Below, in pieces: positions 8,899 through 15,475 of a stretch of DNA of 37,093 nt (the first letter of the stretch is position 1; every line of letters starts with the position of its first letter). The position numbers and the translations under genes were made by a program. The notes beneath the pieces are model-generated. The model saw only the letters and a list, made by a program, of their open reading frames with translations. It was not told where the DNA came from and made no database searches. Source of the DNA: a virus; the IMG/VR virus record IMGVR_UViG_3300001749_000011, positions 1 to 37,093 of that record, one strand, 5' to 3'.

Positions 8899-9760
8899 TG
8901 GTATCCACTCTCATTAATCTGAATTTAGCTTTAGCAGGAAAATTATTCAATTCTTTTTGTATCTCCGAAGTCAATATCTGGTCCATGGCTACCTTTACGC
9001 TTAAATCATCAACTCTGATCACTGCACTCTCCCTTCTGCTGAAGGCCAGGGCAACCATATTTCCACACATCCTCATGGCTATATTATGTATTCCTTCTGG
9101 TATTTTTAGTATGGAGAATAGACCCAAATATATATCTGCTCCTGCTAATCCAGATACATGTTTTATTCCGATACTCTTTATCGAATTCAGAGTACTATCT
9201 CTACCCAGATACCTTTTGAATAATCTCCACTCATCCTCATCGAATGCAGGCACAGTTAGAGTTTTTTTGATATTTACACATCCCTCATCTTCTGCTAATT
9301 CTATTTCTAATTCATCAATTCCTACATTAACAGAAGATTTGATATAGAAATTTAATACCTTTCCTTCACTCAAATCCTGTTTATCACTATCAAGGTCTTT
9401 ATGTGCCAGAATTATACTATCCATTATCCCGCTTCCTAGAGATATCTTATTACTTGATATCTGCTCACCAGTAGGAATATTATCATCATCTTCATCTACA
9501 TTTTCAACCAAGCTTATAGTAACTCCACTGGCATCTGCTTCCCATTTCTCTTCGCAATATTCAACAGGAAATTCTTCTCCACTATCCAAATCTCTGATAT
9601 AATTTCTCTTACGATTATTATTTATAATACTTGCTATTTCTCTTAACCATTTTTCAATAAGAGATTCGAGTGCAGGTTTACCGGATAAATCTAATTTCTC
9701 ATAATCAACACCAGTATATTTAATTATATCTCCTACTGTACTATAATAATCTTCAGCCAT
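8891..9760 (-). CDS. Head-tail connector (adaptor) with inserted beta-sandwich domain
   Basis: 289 aa behind AAAGGAGTGATATAG. The ends are helical: residues 1-55 with LIEKWLREIASIINNNRK and residues about 220-289 with MRMCGNMVALAFSRRES and DQILTSEIQKELNNF, as in HK97 gp6-like adaptors, which are normally about 100-150 aa. The extra middle part, about residues 70-215, is beta-rich: KISLGSGIMDSIILAH, KVLNFYIKSSVNVG, LEIELAEDEG, IKSIGIKHVSG. This is the pattern of galactose-binding-like beta-sandwich modules seen in phage decoration proteins. I infer an adaptor that also displays a surface domain. Confidence 0.75.
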   Translation of the reverse strand: MAEDYYSTVGDIIKYTGVDYEKLDLSGKPALESLIEKWLREIASIINNNRKRNYIRDLDSGEEFPVEYCEEKWEADASGVTISLVENVDEDDDNIPTGEQISSNKISLGSGIMDSIILAHKDLDSDKQDLSEGKVLNFYIKSSVNVGIDELEIELAEDEGCVNIKKTLTVPAFDEDEWRLFKRYLGRDSTLNSIKSIGIKHVSGLAGADIYLGLFSILKIPEGIHNIAMRMCGNMVALAFSRRESAVIRVDDLSVKVAMDQILTSEIQKELNNFPAKAKFRLMRVDTSD

Positions 9761-9765
9761 CTATA

Positions 9766-10023
9766 TCACTCCTTTGAAATAGAATGTGCATGTTCGGGAT
9801 GAGCCATATTAATATGGGTATATAATCCTCTTTTCTTATCGAATCTCTTTTTACAATAAGGACATGAATAGAAAACTTTTAATATTAAATTTCGACAGGC
9901 TTTCAATTCTTTGAATCCTGCATCATCAGTAAATACAGTTCTCTTTTTCTCTGCCTCGAAATAATGCTTTGCCCTGAAGATACCCTCACCCTTTCTATTA
10001 ATTACCTCAATCTCGTATAACAT
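9766..10023 (-). CDS. Small protein with C-terminal C2H2 zinc finger
   Basis: 85 aa behind AAAGGAGTAAAAA. Residues 54-75 form a classical C2H2 finger: Cys54, Cys57, His70 and His75 with spacing CX2CX12HX4H (CPYCKKRFDKKRGLYTHINM). Residues 1-50 (IEVINRKGEGIFRAKHYF) resemble the last 50 residues of the glycosyltransferase encoded just upstream. It lies between the sugar cassette and the connector gene, so it is likely a small head-joining or capsid-associated protein, or a protein-protein or DNA-binding adaptor. Function unknown; the finger is directly visible. Confidence 0.8.
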   Translation of the reverse strand: MLYEIEVINRKGEGIFRAKHYFEAEKKRTVFTDDAGFKELKACRNLILKVFYSCPYCKKRFDKKRGLYTHINMAHPEHAHSISKE

Positions 10024-10027
10024 TTTT

Positions 10028-11242
10028 TTACTCCTTTATATTTATTTTCAGATGAACGTGTGCTTTGATTAATCTGAAAGCACTCTCATCTACTCGAAAG
10101 ATTTCGGTTTCTTTATTCGGATAAAAAATATGATTTGCTCTTTCTATCAATATCTTACCTCTATTCTCGACTGTAATGAATTTAGGAAATGGAGTTTTAC
10201 TAATTAGTCTAGGAATTATATATTTTTTGGGTTTATGTCCTAAAGCTACTTCGATTACTTTTCTAAATTTCTTTATATCTTTATTCATTACATTATTATT
10301 CCTCATTCTCTTAGTAGTCTTCAATTCTTTTAATCTCTCTGGAATTTTCTTTAAGGTTTTCATCTCTAAATCATCGATTATTATTCCCCATTTTCCATCA
10401 TAAATATTCATTCCTTTGCCACCTTGATATCCGATAGTAGGAATTCCTGCTGCTAAGTAATCCCAGATCTTATTACCCATGCAAGTTTGAGTATAATCAT
10501 AAGCACGTTTAGATACATTTATCTTGTTATAACTATGTAATCCTGCTGTATATTTACTCATTTCTTTTAATAATGCTTTATAAGATAAATTATCATAAGT
10601 GATACATCCTAATTCTCTATATTCCCTCAGTCTTCTCTGATTATGGCTTGCTGAATATATATGTATTTTCCAACCCGCTTCTATAAATTTTTTGAATATC
10701 TCATGATAGCATCTATATCCATAAATGGAATTAGATTTATTCCAATTTGCTACTACTCCACCTGCATATACTAAATGCAAACCCTTTAATTTCCTTAATG
10801 GAACAAAATCTAAATCTTTTCTTAATGGCCGGGTATGAATGATTTCATAATAAGGCATTTTCCAATCATATTTTTTTTTCATTTTTTCGTAATATTCAGC
10901 ATGACCTCCACTGGTAAAGATTATTGCAGAAGCATTTCCTATCTTTTCTCTATCCCTTCTCTCAGTATGCCTATCTAATCCACGCCTCATGCTATTAATA
11001 TCATGTTCGATTAATATATAAGGAATATTATATTTCATGGGGATTTTATAATCTTCTTTTGCATCTCCACGTACTATCATTAAATCGGGTTTTTTTTCTT
11101 CGATATTCTTTTTTACAGCAGGAATATCATCTTTGATTATTTCTCCACCAAAATTATCTTGCATAAAACTGATATCTTTATAAGCAGTTCCTTCATACCA
11201 TCTGGATACAAAATATATTATTTTTTTACCCTTTATTCTCAT
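10028..11242 (-). CDS. GT-B type glycosyltransferase with C-terminal appended domain
   Basis: 404 aa. Residues 1-350 look like a two-domain GT-B glycosyltransferase: an N-terminal alpha/beta half with IIYFVSRWYEGTAY, a linker LHLVYAGGVVANWNK opening the second half, and a donor-site-like KIWDYLAAGIPTIGYQGGKG at about 255-275. The last ~52 residues (KFITVENRGKILIERANHIF, then FRLIKAHVHLKI) are not part of the usual fold and resemble the N terminus of the adjacent zinc-finger protein. It probably transfers the sugar made by the cassette. The start overlaps the previous gene by 17 nt. The acceptor is unknown. Confidence 0.82.
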   Translation of the reverse strand: MRIKGKKIIYFVSRWYEGTAYKDISFMQDNFGGEIIKDDIPAVKKNIEEKKPDLMIVRGDAKEDYKIPMKYNIPYILIEHDINSMRRGLDRHTERRDREKIGNASAIIFTSGGHAEYYEKMKKKYDWKMPYYEIIHTRPLRKDLDFVPLRKLKGLHLVYAGGVVANWNKSNSIYGYRCYHEIFKKFIEAGWKIHIYSASHNQRRLREYRELGCITYDNLSYKALLKEMSKYTAGLHSYNKINVSKRAYDYTQTCMGNKIWDYLAAGIPTIGYQGGKGMNIYDGKWGIIIDDLEMKTLKKIPERLKELKTTKRMRNNNVMNKDIKKFRKVIEVALGHKPKKYIIPRLISKTPFPKFITVENRGKILIERANHIFYPNKETEIFRVDESAFRLIKAHVHLKINIKE

Positions 11243-11972
11243 CCTTCAATTCCTCTTTCTTTGATATTCCGAAATCAGCTAATATATTTTTAATATCATC
11301 TTTATCTTCTATCTCTTCCCATTGCTGCCAACTTCCGGGATGAAATGTGGAAACAATATTCTTACCATGTACCGTATCCATATAATTAAATCCCGGAATT
11401 ATTTCGTGTTTCCTTAATATTGCCCCACCATGACCTCTTTTCAAGTAATGTCTTTTACCTTTTGCATATTCTTCTGGCTTGTATATCAGAACATAAGATT
11501 GTGGTGATTTATAAAAAAAACTTGCTAATCTGCCCGAACTTATATCATAGTTGTAACAATTCTGATTTATCAATACTTCTGTTTCTAATTTAGGAATATA
11601 ATCATGCAATAAATTTATGAAATGCCTTTCCCACATATCATCACTATCCACTCTAACTAAATATAGAAAATCATATCCTTTTGATAATTCATTTACTTTA
11701 TTATCAAATTCTTCACTACTAATAATACTGATATTTTCTGGAAGTTCCCCCATTTCTTTTTTAACGAAGGTAATCGTTTCTCCTCTACATGTTAATAATA
11801 AATTAAATGATTGATTCATCTGTGCTATCATACTCCTCAAACAATAATCTTTAAATAATTTTATCCTGAATCTAATCCAATCCTCATCCATCTCATTTCC
11901 TTTTCGCTCCATATTTGTAGTTGTCTGGAAATAAGTATTCAATCGCGATTTTATTATTATTTTTTTACTCAT
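11226..11972 (-). CDS. GT-A type glycosyltransferase (rhamnosyltransferase-like)
   Basis: 248 aa. FKDYCLRSMIAQMNQSFNLL, then ISIISSEEFDN, then YLVRVDSDDMW with the DxD-like metal/nucleotide-sugar site at about residues 107-112, is the pattern of the 'putative rhamnosyl transferase' GT-A family. The C-terminal GHGGAILRKHEIIPGFNY and SWQQWEEIED support a complete enzyme. It is coupled to the GT-B gene, so the two enzymes probably add successive sugars or work on one glycan. Donor specificity cannot be read from sequence. It acts in the cytoplasm; no membrane segment. Confidence 0.8.
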   Translation of the reverse strand: MSKKIIIKSRLNTYFQTTTNMERKGNEMDEDWIRFRIKLFKDYCLRSMIAQMNQSFNLLLTCRGETITFVKKEMGELPENISIISSEEFDNKVNELSKGYDFLYLVRVDSDDMWERHFINLLHDYIPKLETEVLINQNCYNYDISSGRLASFFYKSPQSYVLIYKPEEYAKGKRHYLKRGHGGAILRKHEIIPGFNYMDTVHGKNIVSTFHPGSWQQWEEIEDKDDIKNILADFGISKKEELKDENKG

Positions 11973-11983
11973 AATCGTATTCC

Positions 11984-12934
11984 TTATAATTTATAATATT
12001 CTTTCATCCAATCAATCGTCCTTTTTATTCCTTCTCTAATATCAACAGTAGATTTATGTTCTAATTCTTTAATTGATAAATCTATATTGACTCTCTTTTT
12101 TTTAGTAGTCAATTTTTCGCTATTTTCATAATGTATTAAATCCCTTTCTGCTCCTGTGTAATTCCAGATGATATCTGCTAATTCTTCAATGCTATAATAT
12201 TCATTACTACCAATATTATAAATCCTGCCTGGTATAAAATTATCAGATATGTTTGCTATTGTCCGGGAACAATCATCAATATAGCTATTAGAACGATAAT
12301 GACCTTTATATATTATTATTGGAAATTTTGATAATGCATGATAACAGAATTTACATATGGCAGAACGGTATGGATGATAATATTCTCCCGGACCATAAGT
12401 ATTAAATAATCTTACTATAATAGTTTCTGTCCCATACATAATCCGAGAATTTCTGATTTGCAATTCATTAGCCCATTTTGATATAGCATAATCATTCATC
12501 TGATTAATTACATATTTATCAGGTATATTTTCTTTCATAATACCCGCATAATCTCCGTATATTTCCGAACTTGAAAAGTGGACTAATTTAAATTTATATT
12601 TTTCCTGCAATCTGATTATATTCTTCAGGCCTATTAGATTACTTTTCCACATCTGTTCGTAATAATCTTCCCCATTCCACCTGCCAAATTCAGCTGCACA
12701 ATTATAGATTAAATCAAATGGACCTACTTCGGTTATAATCCTTTCTATCTGTCTGTATTCTCCAATATCACATCTGGCATATTCCCAATCTTCATTACCC
12801 ATTTTTTGTATGAAGCCAACTTCTCCAGCATGATGTAATAAATCTATTCCGAAAATATTATGTCCTCTTTGTTTCAATTCTTCTGTCAATTTTTGCCCTA
12901 TAATACCCTCTGAACCAGTTATTAATATCTTCAT
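11984..12934 (-). CDS. NAD-dependent sugar epimerase/dehydratase (extended SDR)
   Basis: 316 aa from the ATG at 12934, chosen because GGAG is 9 nt upstream and the ATG overlaps the upstream stop as ATGA. The Rossmann glycine motif GSEGIIG is at residues 7-13, the active-site Ser region HFSSSEIYG at about 119-127, and the YxxxK pair Tyr149/Lys153 in NDYAISK. The C-terminal YIDDCSRTIANI and GRIYNIGSNEYYSIEELADI are typical of nucleotide-sugar epimerases and 4,6-dehydratases. It likely converts a nucleotide sugar used by the two downstream glycosyltransferases. Substrate unknown. Confidence 0.9.
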   Translation of the reverse strand: MKILITGSEGIIGQKLTEELKQRGHNIFGIDLLHHAGEVGFIQKMGNEDWEYARCDIGEYRQIERIITEVGPFDLIYNCAAEFGRWNGEDYYEQMWKSNLIGLKNIIRLQEKYKFKLVHFSSSEIYGDYAGIMKENIPDKYVINQMNDYAISKWANELQIRNSRIMYGTETIIVRLFNTYGPGEYYHPYRSAICKFCYHALSKFPIIIYKGHYRSNSYIDDCSRTIANISDNFIPGRIYNIGSNEYYSIEELADIIWNYTGAERDLIHYENSEKLTTKKKRVNIDLSIKELEHKSTVDIREGIKRTIDWMKEYYKL

Positions 12935-13506
12935 TTTGTCTTTCTCCAAAAACAAGTTTTTATATAATCAGGAGGCCCATCCCATTCATCTTTATATAGA
13001 GGTTTAAGCCCATATTTTATTACAGTATCTTTTGTATTCTCTTCTGTTAATTTTGCCATTGCTATTGATTGCCAATCATGAGAAGCGAATACAGAATCCT
13101 TAGGTAATAATTTAATGAAATAATTAAAATCCCTTAATTTATTTCCATTATCAGAAAAGAATAAAATCGGGCTATCAATATATTTGTTCATCTCTTGAAT
13201 AGAGTCTTTATGATAACAATCTCTATTAATGAATTTTATCCCTAGTAATTTGAAAAGTTTGGGTTCTTTAATCGATAATATATCATAAGTTAATAATGGT
13301 TTTAATCCTCTTTCATAACATTCTAATCCCAAAAATATGGATAAAGCTCCGCGCCCAGTTCCGATTTCGATTATCCCTTTTATCTGTTTATTATCATTCA
13401 AGATATCATCTATTACTTTATACATCCAATAAGCATGGCTTTGACGAAATCCTAAAAAAGTTCCATACCATCTTTTATATTGATATCTTAATTCATCAGT
13501 TACCAT
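12931..13506 (-). CDS. Class I methyltransferase-like protein of the sugar cassette
   Basis: 191 aa. Residues 45-60 (IIEIGTGRGALSIFLG) form the SAM-binding motif I; strands LLTYDIL and SPILFFSDNG follow as motifs II and IV, and SVFASHDWQS near residue 140 recalls the Methyltransf_24/cephalosporin-hydroxylase-like group that modifies sugars. It is slightly short, with a reduced C terminus. Position between a sugar dehydrogenase-like gene and an epimerase points to sugar O-methylation. It starts two bases after the upstream stop. Methylation is inferred; a hydroxylase-like or other role is possible. Confidence 0.72.
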   Translation of the reverse strand: MVTDELRYQYKRWYGTFLGFRQSHAYWMYKVIDDILNDNKQIKGIIEIGTGRGALSIFLGLECYERGLKPLLTYDILSIKEPKLFKLLGIKFINRDCYHKDSIQEMNKYIDSPILFFSDNGNKLRDFNYFIKLLPKDSVFASHDWQSIAMAKLTEENTKDTVIKYGLKPLYKDEWDGPPDYIKTCFWRKTK

Positions 13507-13507
13507 T

Positions 13508-14275
13508 TTAATTATCCCTCATCTTCAAATAATGGAGATTCAATTCCTTTGCCAAATCCACAAGAGGAATATTAATAGACATTTTCTTAGCTATATTACA
13601 TAAAAATCCGATGTCTTTCGGTAAGCATTTACCCCCTGCTCCTCGATAACCATCTTTATTTGCTATCAGATGCCTTGCATTAATATTTTTATCCATTCCT
13701 ATTATCTTATAGATATTATTATAATCAGCTTCTAAAGCATTACTCAAATCATATATCTCTTCTGCGAATACAACCTTTATAGTGGCTAAGGAATTCAAAA
13801 CTAACTTTGCCAGTTCAGCTTCTACCGGCCTTACCTTTATAAAATAATTACAGACTATAGCTTTACTCATTAATTTTAATAAATAAACGAAAGCTTCATT
13901 ATTCTGTGTACCTATAATTACTTTATCCGGTTCTCTCATATCTTCGAGTGCCTTCTCTTCTATAAGGAATTCAGGCATAAATACTATTATTCTATTATGT
14001 TCCAGAATCAAAGAATCGGTTGTACCCGGTAATACTGTAGTCCGGAGAACAATTATAGCTTTTTTATTTTCTTTCACTACTCCTTTTACTACTTCTCTGA
14101 TTAAACTCATATCTTTGCTTTTATCATTTATGCAGATAAAAATTACATCTGCATCGGTTAATTCATCATTAAATCCTTTAACGGGGTCATATCTTTTTAT
14201 GTCCTGAAATTTATCACTAAGTATTTGATATAAAGCATTACCTATTATACCCAAACCAATGATACCTATATTCAT
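13508..14275 (-). CDS. Short UDP-glucose/GDP-mannose dehydrogenase-like protein
   Basis: 255 aa behind AAAGGACGAAAAA. NAD-binding glycine motif GIIGLGIIG is at residues 4-12 and PEFL at 101-104. The catalytic-type Lys157/Asn161 (AELAKLVLNS) and Cys217 in GYRGAGGKCLPKD are all present. Full-length family members are about 390-450 aa with a third, UDP-binding C-terminal domain. Here the protein ends soon after the Cys motif, so that domain is absent. It may oxidise a nucleotide sugar in an altered way or act as a dehydrogenase of another substrate. First gene of the cassette, 154 bp downstream of the capsid gene. Confidence 0.82.
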   Translation of the reverse strand: MNIGIIGLGIIGNALYQILSDKFQDIKRYDPVKGFNDELTDADVIFICINDKSKDMSLIREVVKGVVKENKKAIIVLRTTVLPGTTDSLILEHNRIIVFMPEFLIEEKALEDMREPDKVIIGTQNNEAFVYLLKLMSKAIVCNYFIKVRPVEAELAKLVLNSLATIKVVFAEEIYDLSNALEADYNNIYKIIGMDKNINARHLIANKDGYRGAGGKCLPKDIGFLCNIAKKMSINIPLVDLAKELNLHYLKMRDN

Positions 14276-14360
14276 TTTTTCGTCCTTTCGTTATTCATAT
14301 ATAAACTATAGAGTCAAAGTAAAATTTCTCCATTAAGGGTACTCTACGGCGTTATTCAGG

Positions 14361-14400
14361 CCTATATAGGACAGGGAGAGCAAAATTTATTACTCCCCCT
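14361..14400 (-). other. Hairpins between the capsid gene and the sugar cassette
   Basis: The 154-bp gap 14276-14429 contains no gene. On the minus strand AGGGGGAG (14400-14393) can pair with CTCTCCCT (14380-14373), an 8-bp stem with one G-U pair, followed by the perfect palindrome CCTATATAGG (14370-14361). No T-run follows, so this is more likely an RNA processing or attenuation site that lowers readthrough from the capsid gene than a full terminator. No convincing sigma70 promoter is seen in the gap. Confidence 0.5.
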
Positions 14401-14429
14401 ATCTATAATTACATCCTACATCTTAAATA

Positions 14430-15446
14430 TTAAGATACTGGATTTTCTTTCTCTATATAAGCGACTACAGCTGCATTCTCATCTTCGTAATCGGAATCAC
14501 CTTCGACAGTAAGCACGAAATCAGTTCTATGCAGTTTAGCTTCTCTTTCTCTTTCCATTCCTACTTCGAGGAAGATTCCCCAGGCCATATTATCAGGATT
14601 TTCGAGCATGCATACAACTCCGGGTCCACCCAAAGCAGTTGTCTTTGCCCTCTCCAGCATAGGAACTCTTACAATCGGAATACCTTCAAAAGCGAGTGGA
14701 ACTGCTTTAGTAGTAAAGGTATCACCCAGTGCAGTTTTTCTTGCTTTTAATAAAGTGCGCCATGCTTTTTCTACACTATAAACAACGTAGAATCTCCAAT
14801 CAGTTCTACTTCCGAGATACTGTTTAGGAAGTGCATCAAGCATTGCTTCGAACATATTCTCTGGATAAGTAGCTCCCGCGGGGTCAAAATCCTTACTTGC
14901 TCCAACTCCATATACCGCATTAGCAGCCAATTTAATCCATCCATCAGTCTTGCTCAATACATGGTCTTGAGCATATGACATGTCAGTATCTGCCAAGAGG
15001 AAGAATTCTTCGAGGTCCCTACCAGCCGCTTCTCCAAATAAAGCAATAAGAGTATCTTCGAATCCACCTTTCTCAATATTTTTCCTTAATGTTTCATCCC
15101 GAATAGATGCAATAGCTTGGAAATCCTCTGAATCTAAACGGTTAGTATTTATTGTAGGTTTGGCAAATTCTGATGTTTCTAATTCCCTGGTATTTCCACT
15201 TGCATCTTTTAAACTATCAAGTATTCTTCCGATAAATGCGATCCTATCAATATCAACTCTATGAGTTTCCATTTTGATATATCGAGCTTCGGGTACTACT
15301 ACAGTCTTTTCTTGAACTACCCTCACAAATTTATCGAATTTAGTAGGTTGCAATATAGCTGTACCTAAATCGCTTACTTCCGTAATTCCACCTTTTAAAA
15401 CATCATCTACTATTTTTAATAAATCTCTGTTACTATATGTTTTCAT
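14430..15446 (-). CDS. Major capsid protein (HK97 fold)
   Basis: 338 aa behind GAAAGGAAGGTGATAGAATA. The order of segments fits HK97-like major capsid proteins of the P2-related type: a helical N terminus, DETLRKNIEKGGFEDTLIAL, a spine-helix region EEFFLLADT, the central FEAMLDALPKQYL, DWRFYVVYSVEKAWR, and the C-terminal P-domain strands FEGIPIVRVPML and NMAWGIFLEVGME. It follows the protease-scaffold gene, as expected. No long N-terminal delta domain is present; scaffolding is supplied by the upstream gene. Confidence 0.9.
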   Translation of the reverse strand: MKTYSNRDLLKIVDDVLKGGITEVSDLGTAILQPTKFDKFVRVVQEKTVVVPEARYIKMETHRVDIDRIAFIGRILDSLKDASGNTRELETSEFAKPTINTNRLDSEDFQAIASIRDETLRKNIEKGGFEDTLIALFGEAAGRDLEEFFLLADTDMSYAQDHVLSKTDGWIKLAANAVYGVGASKDFDPAGATYPENMFEAMLDALPKQYLGSRTDWRFYVVYSVEKAWRTLLKARKTALGDTFTTKAVPLAFEGIPIVRVPMLERAKTTALGGPGVVCMLENPDNMAWGIFLEVGMEREREAKLHRTDFVLTVEGDSDYEDENAAVVAYIEKENPVS

Positions 15447-15475
15447 TATTCTATCACCTTCCTTTCTATATTTTA

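Noticed and set aside
4462-14348. CGTAGAGTAC present at 4462-4471 (plus) and 14339-14348 (minus), thought to be a shared regulatory motif
   Set aside because: A 10-mer is expected to repeat by chance many times in 37 kb, the flanks differ and the orientations are opposite.
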